Source: Mesodorylaimus sp. YZB2_4
Lineage: Eukaryota; Nematoda; Enoplea; Dorylaimida; Dorylaimidae
Direction of reading: 5' to 3'
Length of the DNA: 64,000 nt
NCBI GenBank assembly: GCA_030248295.1
Contig: JASANH010000020.1
Coordinates: forward strand, 1-64,000
Shown here: piece after piece, positions 53,105 to 62,777 of the stretch
Layout: each line of letters starts with the position of its first letter
Position numbering within the stretch: position 1 is the stretch's first letter
The notes under the pieces: generated by a model
Told to the model about the DNA's origin: nothing
Seen by the model: the letters and a program-made list of their open reading frames with translations, nothing else
Database searches by the model: none
Program-made: the position numbers and the translations under genes

Positions 53105-53295
53105 GAAGACACAAAGCCAAAGAAAAGTCCCAGAGAAGGGGGGCGGGAGGGAGAGGGGACACGGAAGAGACCCCCCCCCCCAGGGAAAAACCCACCCCAA
53201 AAAAAAAAAAAAAAAACCCCCCCCCACCAAAAAAGCCCCCCCCCCCAAAGCCCCAACAAACAACCCAAGAGAGCACACCCCCCCCCCCCCCACCC
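53105..53295. other. Low-complexity junk in place of BEL-2 RNase H
   Basis: About 190 bp dominated by C and A runs (including 18 A at 53199-53216 and several C runs of 7-14). Before it Pol ends in ASMN, after it an intact DTVSQ/VRDIKK region leads into the WWHGPKWL block. Comparison with BEL-1 shows that about 0.6-0.7 kb of RNase H is missing. The run pattern suggests failed base calling at a join rather than a true deletion. Confidence 0.75.
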
Positions 53296-54588
53296 TGGAT
53301 ACGGTCAGTCAAGCCGCTCTCAGTCTTTGTCGAGAATCGAGTACGTGATATCAAGAAAAACCCACATCTGCGCTTTCGCTATGTGCCTACGAAAGACAAT
53401 CCGGCAGACACAGCCACGAGAGGAAGGTCAAGCGCCGAACTGCAGAAAGATTCGCAATGGTGGCATGGCCCGAAATGGCTAATACATCCTGAATCGGAAT
53501 GGCCTGGCAACGAACATATGTTGGATCAGACGACACAGGAAAACATTGAATCAGAAGAGGCTAGAAAGAAAACGCCGCTGTTTACAATGGTTGCCACGGC
53601 GAGGCCACCAGACCGATTAGAAGTTCAGAACTTTTCAAGCTATACACGCCTGCTTCGAATCACAGCATTGTGTCAGAAATTTGGACGGAAATGCCGAAGT
53701 CAAGACAGCTATAAGGGAGAACAACTTACGGCGCATGACATAGAAATCGCAGAGTCATACTGGATAAAACGAGATCAAGAAGCGCACTTTGGAGAAGAAC
53801 GACAACGTCTAGAATGTGGAGAATCAGTACACATCGGACAAATCCCGCTAGAACTGGATGCCAAGGGTCTGATTCGAGGTCGAGGTCGGATCACACACGC
53901 TCCTCTGAACGAAGAGGCAAAGAAGCCAATCCTGCTATCGAGGAAATCTGAGCTTGCGAAGTTGATAATCGCACACACTCACGCTCAACTGTGTCACGCT
54001 GGAACGGCACAGACGCTCGCTCATCTTCGCCAACGCTTTTGGGTCACCGCCGGACGGCAGGTTGTGTTCAATGTCATTCGTCGCTGCACTCAGTGCAAAA
54101 AGCTCGATGGAGGTCCATTTACTGCGCCAGAATCTCCAAGCTTACCGCGTGAACGAGTCAATGTCTTCACACCGTTCGGGTCGATTGGCGTCGACTACCT
54201 TGGTCCACTCACAGTTACAATTGGGAAGAACAAACTCGCAAAGCGTTGGATCTGCCTATTTACATGCACCGCAACAAGGGCAGTCCATCTCGAGGTCGTT
54301 GAGGGCTTAGGCGCTGACGACTTTCTCAACGTTTTCCGCATCTATATCGCACGCCGACAAAAGCCAAAAGTGGTCTGGTCGGACAACGCCGGTCAATTCA
54401 CCGCAAAGCACGTACAGAGGTTCGCTGCTGACAATGGAATTCAATGGAAACGTATACCTGAACGGGCCCCCTGGATGGGTGGTTTCTACGAGCGACTTGT
54501 GGGAATGGTCAAGCGAGCGCTACTCAAGACAGTCGGGAACGCACTACTCAATGCGCGACAGCCACAGGTGCTTACAGCAGAAATATAA
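53296..54588 (+). CDS. BEL-2 RNase H end and integrase
   Basis: Coding starts again by 53300, just before the YVPTKDNPADTATRG motif of the RNase H end and the WWHGPKWL lead-in. The integrase N-terminal helix (SSYTRLLRITAL) follows, then an H2C2 zinc domain (HAGTAQTLAHLRQRFW and CTQCKKL). The DDE core has GVDYLGPLTV, VVWSDNAGQF and RAPWMGGFYERLVG with its catalytic Asp, Asp and Glu in place. The frame ends at TAA 54586-54588, directly before the conserved VINDRPL motif, so one nonsense change separates it from the C-terminal part. Confidence 0.85.
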   Translation, partial: WIRSVKPLSVFVENRVRDIKKNPHLRFRYVPTKDNPADTATRGRSSAELQKDSQWWHGPKWLIHPESEWPGNEHMLDQTTQENIESEEARKKTPLFTMVATARPPDRLEVQNFSSYTRLLRITALCQKFGRKCRSQDSYKGEQLTAHDIEIAESYWIKRDQEAHFGEERQRLECGESVHIGQIPLELDAKGLIRGRGRITHAPLNEEAKKPILLSRKSELAKLIIAHTHAQLCHAGTAQTLAHLRQRFWVTAGRQVVFNVIRRCTQCKKLDGGPFTAPESPSLPRERVNVFTPFGSIGVDYLGPLTVTIGKNKLAKRWICLFTCTATRAVHLEVVEGLGADDFLNVFRIYIARRQKPKVVWSDNAGQFTAKHVQRFAADNGIQWKRIPERAPWMGGFYERLVGMVKRALLKTVGNALLNARQPQVLTAEI

Positions 54589-55083
54589 GCCGTAATTAAT
54601 GACCGCCCTCTCATTCATGTGGGATCTGAACTTGGGGAAACGGTAATCACGCCAGCACATTTCATACATCCTGGAGAATCACCTCGCGGAGAAAGTGTGG
54701 CAACACCCAACGAACACGCTGTCAAAGAATACTGGACGCGTCTACAGAATATATACAACGCATTCGTTAAAATATGGCAAACCGAATATTTGACCTCGCT
54801 ACGAGAGCGCCAAAGGGTACAACTGAAGCAAGGAAGAATTAAGTCGGCATCTACACCGCAGATTGGAGAAATCGTTCAGATTAAATCAGAAGACCCACGA
54901 CATCGCTGGCGCACAGGCATTATCAAAGATTTCGCCACAGCAACTGACGAAAAGATCAGGGTCGCCATCATCAGGCTGACCAATGGACAAGAAATCAAAC
55001 GGCCAATAGTTCATTTATACCCATTAGAAATCGTCAGTGGGGAGTGTCGCGGATTGGAGAGCAACCGCGAGGGTTGTAAAGAA
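54589..55083 (+). CDS. BEL-2 integrase C-terminal part, after the nonsense codon
   Basis: Same frame as the integrase. It includes VINDRPLIHV, an EYWTRLQNIYNAFVKIWQTEYL helix region, and IGEIVQIKSED...RTGIIKD, the SH3-like C-terminal block ending in IVHLYPLEI. It runs into the 3' LTR and stops at 55090-55092. BEL-1 keeps the same block at 18.83-19.42 kb. Confidence 0.8.
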
Positions 55084-55272
55084 GAACGATAGATGGCACT
55101 TTACATCCGCTAAGCCAGTTTCATGTTAGGACGAAGACAAGGGTTTTTTTTCGCTTTACTGTCATAGTGTACGGTCGGTTCGAAAGAGTATCTATATATA
55201 AACGCTAGTTTCGTTACGCATACGACTATCGCCAGGCACGCGTCCGTCACCAACGACAACCTATTCGCGTCA
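55045..55272 (+). repeat. BEL-2 3' LTR (228 bp)
   Basis: Preceded by a GTGGGGAG purine tract (55037-55044). Same sequence as the 5' LTR apart from one extra T near 55149. Confidence 0.95.
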
Positions 55273-55277
55273 GTGGG
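55273..55277 (+). repeat. BEL-2 target duplication (right), GTGGG
   Basis: Matches 49869-49873. The duplicated bases belong to the outer end of gypsy-4's 3' LTR. Confidence 0.85.
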
Positions 55278-55418
55278 GAGCCAGCTTTACTATAAGCCTG
55301 TGGCTATCAGAGTGTTCGAGCGTGGCATAAAAGTAGGCATGGCGGAGGCGACAAGTATAACGTTTCATAAACAATGCCAGGTACTAAAAGTAAGCTAAGC
55401 CTAAAGCGTAACCTTGCT

Positions 55419-55552
55419 ATAGTCGGATTAATCAGCCTGAAGGCACTACGATGCACGGCGCCAGTCTGGCGGGGAGGCCCATGGCCGCGCGAAACACAAA
55501 ACTAGTGACGAGCGCGCGCCTGAAAACAGGTTTCTTGTATGCTAGGGGCGGG
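55419..55552 (+). repeat. Left TIR (about 134 bp)
   Basis: ATAGTCGGATTAATCAGCC at the tip; includes the GGCGCCAGTCTGGCGGGG word also found in complement at the right end. Confidence 0.85.
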
Positions 55553-56409
55553 GTTTTTTCGAATTCCAATCGCCAGATTTGCGATACCTTTTTCGAGTAA
55601 GGTCTTCTAGATAGCCGCATGACATCGAGAAGACCATCTGCACATTGATAAATGCAGAAAAGCCAATGTTTTTGAACCCAGCTCGGTTTTGTTCAGTGAA
55701 TTTGTCTTTCTCCCCACTGCACATCCACACAGCAGGCTGAACTATCCTTTGCGAACATCCGCTACGGTACCTGAATTGCATAAGTCGTGATATATAAAAA
55801 TTATGAAAACTCTATTCATAGTACCAATAATTTTATTACTATTAGTTCGCGAAAGCTAACATGGCGACACTGATGAGGACACCGAGCTGTTTACGGAGCC
55901 AGATGCCAGTATTTATATTGACATGGACACAAGTATGGATGTAGCCATGAACACACCAGAAGTTCACGTCCAGTTAAACACAGATGTGAATTTGAATGAT
56001 GGAGTGGATGGCGGATTAGCGTGAAAACGCACTCAAAAACGTCCATGTGGGATCACGCAGCATAACTTAAATTTATTCCTCAATTGCAAGCTGATCCCGC
56101 TGCAAATGAAAAAAATGAAGGCCACTAGGGATCATAAGTACCTTGTGCCAGCAGTGCAACAGATTCCCCACCTCAATGCTCCAAAGTTCATGTAGGAAAA
56201 ATACATGTGCGCCCCGAATTTAACAAAGATGCTCTGGCACCAATCGAGAAATTCGATAGCCCCGATGTACAACTAAAGCTAGCACTGATCAATGCGAGCC
56301 TTAATTTTTTCCGCCTTACACCCCGCCCCCGCCCGCCATAAAAGGTCAATAAAATCCACCCCTGCCGAGCGGGACAATCCTTAGATACATGTCCTTTTGC
56401 TAAAACTCT

Positions 56410-56543
56410 CCCGCCCCTAGCATACAAGAAACCTGTTTTCAGGCGCGCTCTCGTTACTAGTTTTGTGTTCCGCGCGGCCATGGGCCTCCCCGCCAGACTG
56501 GCGCCGTGCGTCGTAGTGCCTCTAGGCTGATTAATCCGACTAT
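56410..56543 (-). repeat. Right TIR (about 134 bp)
   Basis: Complement of 55419-55552 with about six differences. Confidence 0.85.
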
Positions 56544-56579
56544 TACTGGATCTTCTATCCTGAATGCAGGTTCACTACA

Positions 56580-57007
56580 TCTTCTCCCCTACAATTCATG
56601 TTTCTGGCCCATCAGATAGTCGCCATATGGTTTCACGACTGGCTTACGAATTCTCGCTGACAGGGCTCAGGTTGGTGGCATATGGCTGGTATTGATTGAT
56701 GGCTTGGAAACAGGTGTTCCTTACTCTGTTTGCTGTGGTTGCTGTAAAGCTGGCTGTTGTTGATATCGGCTTGGCACTCGACCACCTTCTTCTTGTTGAA
56801 GCGGCTCTGCATAGTCTGCCAGCGCCTGAGACGACGGATCTTGTTTATGTGCTGGGTGTTCTACAGAAGGCTGTATACTCTGCGATTGGTCCTGCGCGCT
56901 TGATGATGCTGATCATGCATGTGCTCTGCTTTTGTCTTGGACTGTGTCATGCTCAGGCTGCTGTGCTGACCACATCTGATCAGCGTGTTTCCTAGAGATT
57001 TTACTGT
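56580..57007 (-). other. gypsy-4 3' non-coding part
   Basis: Between the integrase stop and the polypurine tract. The plus-strand frame 56696-56995 is hydrophobic but antisense to the element and is not supported as a gene. Confidence 0.5.
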
Positions 57008-57935
57008 TTACGCTGACCAAGTATGAATATTCTGCTGTTCTTTGCGCAGTGCCTTTATCATCACCTTTGCCCTGCGTGCGTTGTACCCATACTGTCTTTC
57101 CCTCCATAAAACGAGCGTGGTGTACGTACAAGTGCGGTCATGGTACTGCTGTTGCTTGAAAAGGGAGCGGTCGATCGCGTGGGGAACATTCGGTTTCAGC
57201 AAGTCAAGCAGGGTGCGGATGCGGCGTCTAAACATAAGTTCAGCAAGTTCTCGTCCCGTAGTACTGCGCGGAGTGTTGCGATAAGAAATCAGAAATCGCT
57301 GAAGGCGGAGACTCTGATCGCTGTTCCCATCTCGCGCTGCTGTGGAGCGTTGTTTTGACTGTTTGTACCGCACGCTCAGCAAGTCCATTTGTTTTCGGAT
57401 GGTATGGCGTACTTCGGATGTTCTTGATGCCGTTGCTGGTACAGAATTCCTTGAATTCCGCTGAGACAGAATTCGGTTCATTATCTGAAATAATGGTGCG
57501 TGGTAAACCAAATTGTGCGAAGACAGCCCGCAGTAACCGGATTGCTGCGGATGTCGATGTATCCAAGGTTGGTTTGATTTCAAGTTATTCGGTGTAGGTA
57601 TCCACAATAACTAGCCATGACTTCCCTTTAAACGGTCCAGCGTAGTCAATGTGCACTCGCGACCATGGTTCGGCTGGCACAGCCCATAAATATAATGGTA
57701 CTTCCGGCTGTTTCGGTCGAGTTTCCTGACAGCCGTTGCAGCTTTTCACGAACTGTTCGATGTCCTCGTCAATGTGCGGCCACCACTTATGCCATTTCGC
57801 AAGTGACTTCATCGCTGCTTCTCCTGTATGTCACTCGGGCAAGGCCTCCAGGATTTCCATGCGCAGCTCTGTTGGAATTACAATCCTTCCTTGCCATAGA
57901 AGAATCTCCTCCTCATACGACAGTACTTGCCTCTT
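57008..57935 (-). pseudogene. gypsy-4 integrase
   Basis: LSYEEEILLWQGRIVIPTEL leads in, followed by a stop (TGA at about 57839-57837). The zinc domain has WWPHIDEDIEQFVKSC and NGCQE. The core shows HIDYAGPFKGKSWLVIVDTY (first Asp), FGLPRTIISDNEPNSVS (second Asp) and YHPKTNGLAERAVQTVK (Glu), with a frame change near 57600. Frame 57607-57008 runs to the C-terminus with SYRNTPRSTTGRELAELMF and the HVxVxYGYNARR-like end. Catalytic residues persist, but the stop and shift inactivate it. Confidence 0.85.
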
Positions 57936-57974
57936 GTCGAAAAACACCTCATGTCATGTCATGTCATGCATCAT

Positions 57975-58735
57975 TCATACATTAACGCATAAGCGCACTT
58001 GGAAATGTATGAAACACAGAGAAAAAAGAACTACCAATTGAACCTGCAGCTCGGATGGTAATTGCTTCTTGTCGCCTGGCCAGCCCCGCTCGTGATATGC
58101 GATGATTCGGGTCCATGTTGGATCTCGAATCGTTTGTTGTTGCAATACGAACCGCGTTACAAGCGATACCTTCAACTAGAGGTTCAGTAGGTGGTAAACC
58201 TGTCCCAGTTGCTCCGTCGCTGAACTTGATGTGTTCTTGCTAGGAAGGCGCGATAATGCGTCCGCTGGCGCATTGCTGCCCCCACTAAAATACTCTATGT
58301 CGTAGTCGTATGTGCTGAGGGTAAGCGCCCATCGTACCAAGCGATTGTTTAGCAATTTTGAAATCTCTCGCTGCGCTCCAAAAATTTTCTTAACGGTTTG
58401 TGGTCCGCTCTCAATGTAAAGTGTCTGCCGTACAGGTACTGATGGTATTTTGTCACACCAAAAATAAGTCCTAGTGCTTCTTTGTCAATGCATGCATAGC
58501 GTTTTTCTGCCTCTTTCAATGTGCGTGATGCGTATGCAATAGGTCTATCTGTGCCGTCGGGAAATCTTTGCATCAAACCTGCCCCTAGTCCCTTGTAGCT
58601 AGCATCTGTTGCGAAAATGAGCGGTTTGTGAGCGTCATAATTAACTAGAGCATCCTGCCCCGTCAAGATTTGCTCAAGCTGCTGGACGCATTGATCGTCG
58701 TCCTTTGTCTATCTCCAGACTGTATTCTTCTCCGT
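57975..58735 (-). pseudogene. gypsy-4 RNase H and linker
   Basis: Frame 58666-58349 carries PLIFATDASYKGLGAGLMQ with the first Asp, YACIDKEALGLIFGV with the Glu, and FTLRADHKPLRKFL with the second Asp. Further on, IRDPTWTRIIAYHERGWPGD (58175-57975) is the linker before integrase. A short insertion of about 90 bp with a (TCATG)n run at about 57950-57970 breaks the linker. Confidence 0.85.
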
Positions 58736-59275
58736 CAAACGATGCAGGTTAGCACAAAGCGTTTGAAGCCGTGGAATAAATTTGGCATCTTGGTTGATTG
58801 ATCCCAAAAATGAGCGTAACTCGGAAACTTTGGTTGGCATCTGCAAATTGTTGATTGCCCAATCCGTTCTGTCGTTGGATGGATCCCACCTGCATCAATC
58901 GTATGTCCGAGATAAGTGACAGAAGTTTGCAAAAACTTGCATTTTTGGGCGTGCGTTTTGACGTTTGCTGCGGATAAGCGTTCGAGTGCTGCTCGAAGGC
59001 ATGCATTGTGCTCCGACACGGTTCTCCCTCCAAAAAATATCTTCGATGAAAGGTTTAGCGGCCTCGAGTCCTTCTAAGATCGACTCCATCGTCTTTTGAA
59101 GTCAAGCCAGTGCGGAGCTTACTCCCGAAAGGTAAGAGCCTATAACGCAAATAGCCGTTGTGCGTTGCAATCACAAAGTCATTCCTCGACCTTTCATCGA
59201 ACTCCATTTGCAAATATGCCTCTATCAAGTCAATTTTTGAGAAATGCTATGCACCAGTCCAGTCCAAATAGTGAT
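58735..59275 (-). pseudogene. gypsy-4 reverse transcriptase
   Basis: FSKIDLIEAYLQMEFDE (first Asp, near 59240) and NGYLRYRLLPFGS are clear. After a shift, MESILEGLEAAKPF runs into IEDIFW, where YLDD should stand, so the catalytic box has decayed to FIED. The thumb follows as NVKTHAQKCKFLQTSVTYLG and IDAGGIHPTTERI. The fingers upstream of 59275 are reduced or out of frame. Confidence 0.8.
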
Positions 59276-59278
59276 GCG

Positions 59279-59515
59279 TCATCCTGCTTGACGACGTATA
59301 CTTGCAATTGTTTGGCTTTTCCGAAAGCCTTGACTGGGATCGTTGCTTCGCCTAACGTTTCCACTGGTACCTTGGTGTAGGCCACTGGCGTGGGCCACTG
59401 GCGCGAGTCGTGGCGAACCGATTTTCTCTCTTGTTGCCTCGCTGATCACGGTTTGCGCTGCCCCAGGGTCGTACAGCATGCTGACCTTTGTACCGTTGAG
59501 CTGTGCTTGTAACAT
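59279..59515 (-). pseudogene. gypsy-4 protease
   Basis: MLYDPGAAQTVIS is the retropepsin active-site loop, here Asp-Pro-Gly. The frame ends before RT. It partly overlaps the tail of the gag frame 59975-59352 in another frame, marking a shift near 59520. Confidence 0.65.
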
Positions 59516-60488
59516 GGCTTTGCATATCAGAGAGTCGATGGCATTGAGTGCGTTTTAAGTCGTTCGATGATGCAGGCATGTCGTAAGCTTCGTCAGCTGA
59601 TCCAGACTCGTCCCCTGGGTGTTGCTGCAAAAGACGAACTTGTTTTTGTTTTCCCTGTTTACCTTGCTTGCTCCTGGAGAGTTTGGCGTTACCATTGTTG
59701 ATGCAGACGCTGGCGAAATGGTTTTGTTTCTCACACGCCTTGCAGTCTTTCCCTTCCGCTTGACACAGTTCCCCTGTTCTGTGCGCCTTGTTGCCACACT
59801 TCAGACGGTCGATGCCCGTCCGCAGTTGACGATGCGTGCATTGGCTGCTATCTGGAGGAGTAGCAGGCTTAGGGTTGACACGGCGGGTCGTTGTCTCTGT
59901 TGCTCCTGTACCCATGGATTGAAGACGGTGCTGTTGTAGTTCCGCTCCTTCTAGAATCAGTGCTAATGCTTTCACTTGTGCCAGAGTGGCATCCTTATTC
60001 AGGTGCAGCCATAAAAGTTCCTTTTGCCAAGAGGGGTTCTTGATTCCGATAAAGAGCTGGTCGCGTGACCTGGTGTTCAGGTTGGCTCCAAAATCGCAGT
60101 TTCCTGCAATGCTGCGGAGAGTGTTTAACCATACGATACTTGTTTTGTCTTCTTTGCGCAGACGTTAAGCGAATCGTACACGTTCTGCCTTGGTACAGAC
60201 CTGCTTTGCATAAAATCCTTTCAACGCTTTCTCAATCGTGCCATAGGTCTGGTCATAATCTGCGTTCAGTCGGAAGTGATCAACCAGCATTCGGAATGCG
60301 TCTGGTCTGATACTGGTCAATAGCAGCGTGCCTCTTGCCTCTGCTGTATCAGCTCCCATAAAGTCGAACCGGCGCAGCTCAAGTTCAAAACGTTGAATGT
60401 AGTATCCGTAATCCTTCGCTTGTAGATCGAATTTCTCGAACTTAAACCGATGAATGCGGTCTTGACGTGTGTGATCGGAATTGGCCAT
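59352..60488 (-). pseudogene. gypsy-4 gag
   Basis: Starts at ATG 60488 (MANSDHTRQDRIHRFKFEKF). The frame to 60165 has ARGTLLLTSIRPDAFRML, the Mag-type gag core. Frame 59975-59352 carries KCGNKAHRTGELCQAEGKDC and CKACEKQNHFASVC, a zinc-knuckle region, and then Gln/Lys-rich sequence. A stop at 60165-60167 and a shift between the two parts break it. Confidence 0.8.
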
Positions 60489-60580
60489 GGTTCGTCAGCC
60501 CAATGGAGTCCTCGTCGGTGCGTCCAAGAATGAAAATCCAGACTTTCAGGAGTTCAGGTATATATATATATACTTTCAGG

Positions 60581-60780
60581 TATATATCGCGGTGCACGTG
60601 GGTATGCAGTTGGAGGAGTATATATTGCAGTGCACGTGGGTATGTACTTGAGAGGGTATATATTGCAGTGCACGTAAGTATGCAGTTGGGGGGGGGGGGG
60701 GTTATATTGCAGTGCACGTGGGTATGTAGTTGAGGGGGTATATATTGCAGTGCACGTGGGTATGCAGTTGAGGAGGTATA
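60581..60780 (-). repeat. Five-unit 40-bp minisatellite in gypsy-4 leader
   Basis: Units read TATATATTGCAGTGCACGTG then GGTATGCAGTTGAGGAGG, with an 11-13 G run replacing part of the third unit (about 60688-60701). It lies between the primer-site word and the gag start. Confidence 0.85.
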
Positions 60781-60808
60781 ATGTTAGATGTCGCCAAAAA
60801 AAATAGAT

Positions 60809-60990
60809 TGGAGGAGCCGACTTTACTATAAGCCTGTAGCTAGCAGAGTGTTCAAGCGTGGCATAAGGCTAGGCAAAGCGGAGGCGAAAAGCATAACAAA
60901 TCATAAACAATGCCAGGTAGTAAAGGTGAGCTTAGTCTGAAGCGTAACCTTACTTACTGAATCTTCTATCCTGAATGCAGGTTCATAACA
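60809..60990 (-). repeat. gypsy-4 5' LTR (182 bp)
   Basis: Minus strand TGTTATGAACCTGCATTC...GGCTCCTCCA. A TGGCGACATCTAAC word follows at about 60796-60783, a likely primer-binding site. Confidence 0.85.
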
Positions 60991-62129
60991 GTCTGGTTAC
61001 TGCTTTATTGCATGCAGCAGTCCAGGTCATGTACGTTGTACAGTCTATGCCCATTCGCGACCGCCGAGAGCTGAGAACCAGAGCGACAAAATGATACAAC
61101 AGAAGGTCTTCCACTTCACCAGAGGAAAAACGGGAGCCAACTTATGGAAACGTCCAAGAATGCATATCGTTTGTGTCGAGACGCAATTGTGGTGTTACAA
61201 GGCTGTCTAAAGAGACATGCTATCATCGTGACTTGACAGACGCGTTTGGCGATAACGATACGGGAATCAGACTTAGGCTGCCTGAGGGCTTCGCAGAACG
61301 AGACCTGATATTGAACAAGTTGACTTGCAAGCATCCAGATGTTCCAGTTTAACACGGTACTCAGCTGTGTCCAGAACGCAGGTATCAACTGGGGTCGGTA
61401 ATAAAAATTTATTTGCAAATATTATTCGAGGTACCATTTTCGAATGGAAGCATGGAAATCACTTAGCCAGAGAAGGTCGAGTTGTTACTTTTCCTATTAG
61501 TTGGCAGGTTGCGAGACCAGTGGGACGACATCAGCAACATGCATCAATAGAGACACCGGTCTGTCGACATTGTTACCCAGACCGCGACACCTGCAATATG
61601 ACTCCTGTAGCTAATCAAGCTCGTTACGATACCAAAAGATCAGTTTGGACCAAGTGTAGCGCCGCCACCTTTACTGCCATATCCAACGCGACCGCAGCCC
61701 CTTGAGCCCAGATTTTCTCCATCTACACCAGACACCAGAGTTGCAAAAGCAAGAGCGCGAGAGAAAATTTATGCCAGCAGCGGATGGTAAAATATCTTTC
61801 TTGGCCCACCCTATCGAGCCAACCCTGGCTGCGCGCCCGCACTCGTGCACGGTATAGCCTGCTTCAACATCGTCGGGAAACTTGTTGTCACCGTTATACC
61901 TGTGCCTCCAGGACACGACTGGAAAGATGGGCCCGAAGATCAGGAAGATATATTTTTAGGCCCCTAATGTCGAAGTATGTTTTATTATTTTCAAAAATGT
62001 CTGTTATGAGAGACTCAAAACTTTCAGACCAGCCAATGCACAGAGTGGATAACCAGGGCTTAAGATGGCTGGTCTACTCGGCATCTGCTAATCGCAACAA
62101 CGGCTGATTAGGGAACGTGCTCGAGCTGA
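60991..62129. other. No gene recognised
   Basis: Frames 61325-61705 and 61784-62107 (plus) show no known features; a Cys-containing VCRHCYPDRDTC occurs in the first. Possibly an older, unrecognised repeat. Confidence 0.4.
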
Positions 62130-62222
62130 TTTTTCTGCATGAATATAAGCACCACGACTAATCGTGAGAGTCATTCAAAGAACCAGTTCGTCGTCTACAT
62201 AGTGGGCTTGGAGTGCGTGCCT

Positions 62223-62322
62223 CTCGGGTTAATTGCGCACTACTAGCAAGTGTTCAACCCGCAAGGGTAAGATTATAGCCCTCTGTCCAGGGCTATTATC
62301 TTACCCTTATCGTTTACCCGAG
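62223..62322 (-). ncRNA. Structured 3' UTR element of the LINE
   Basis: A 20-bp arm at 62263-62282 pairs with 62289-62308 at 19 of 20 positions around a 6-nt loop. An outer stem (CTCGGGTTAA at 62223-62232 with TTACCCGAG at 62314-62322) encloses it. LINE 3' structures are often the RT recognition signal. Confidence 0.7.
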
Positions 62323-62777
62323 ATACTGCATTGGCCTTTTGGCTTGCGCGTCACTTTACGCATTTATGGGCAACCCGGCCAAAGGCTGGTTAGAGCGAGG
62401 CACCTCACTCTATACCACTCGAATCACGCTTAATCATTATGGATTAACGGATTCCCACTGGTATCCCTGACCTTAGGGAGCGTACGGCTACTGCTCCACC
62501 CTTCCGAGCCCATTAGATGTTTCGGAGCTCGGATTTACTCGGAAAATCCAAAACGAACGAAGTTGGCGGTTAGTGCACAGCCGTTTTCTACCGAGTGGGC
62601 AAGCCCACTGGTCATACGTTTTAGACCGTAGATCCCCGCTATATAGGGTCTGCGTCTAAGCTTTCTACTAGTATTTCTACTAGCGTCTGTTCCGTATCAA
62701 GCGTATCCATCCAAAGTCAAGTCCGTTATCCGATTCGTGATTTCGCTTCACAATCGCACTTTCGCTCCTCTCTTCAA

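Larger units (their letters stand above)
49874..55272 (+). mobile_element. BEL-2, nearly complete young BEL/Pao retrotransposon
   Basis: 5.4 kb with two LTRs that differ by one T in a T run, a 5-bp target duplication, primer-binding-site candidate, one long gag-protease-RT frame, integrase and polypurine tract. It is damaged only by a junk-like stretch replacing RNase H (about 53105-53295), one nonsense codon at 54586-54588 and none elsewhere I can see. It sits at the edge of gypsy-4's 3' LTR. Confidence 0.9.
55419..56543. mobile_element. 1,125-bp TIR transposon inserted in gypsy-4 LTR
   Basis: Terminal inverted repeats of about 134 bp start ATAGTCGGATTAATCAGCC and are about 95% identical. 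Removing 55419-56543 gives an LTR of 181 bp whose junction (ccttgct|tactgg) matches the uninterrupted 5' LTR (ccttact|tactga) base for base, so no target duplication is left, or an AT pair is counted within the ends. The interior has broken frames (DEDTELFTEPDASIYIDMDT near 55.88-55.93 kb) but no recognisable transposase. Families related to PIF/ISL2EU/Spy insert with AT, TWA or no duplication; assignment is tentative. Confidence 0.85.
55274..56579 (-). repeat. gypsy-4 3' LTR, split by a TIR transposon
   Basis: LTR bases are 55274-55418 and 56544-56579; on the minus strand it starts TGTAGTGAACCTGCATTC and ends in GGCTCCCCA. Aligns along its whole length with the 5' LTR. Confidence 0.85.
55274..60990 (-). 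mobile_element. gypsy-4, Mag-type Ty3/gypsy retrotransposon
   Basis: Minus-strand gag, zinc knuckle, protease, RT, RNase H and integrase lie between a 182-bp 5' LTR (60809-60990) and a 3' LTR (55274-56579, 181 bp once a transposon insertion is set aside). A TGGCGACATC primer-site-like word follows the 5' LTR and a GGGGAGAAGA purine tract precedes the 3' LTR. The LTRs differ at about 25 of 180 positions, so this is an old insertion. The integrase style (WWPHIDEDIEQFVKSCNGCQ) is that of the Mag group. Confidence 0.9.

Noticed and set aside
56696-56995. Plus-strand hydrophobic 99-aa ORF as a gene
   Set aside because: It is antisense to the 3' end of gypsy-4 and has no further support.
60581-60780. 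CRISPR-like array
   Set aside because: The units are contiguous with no unique spacers and lie in a eukaryotic retrotransposon leader.
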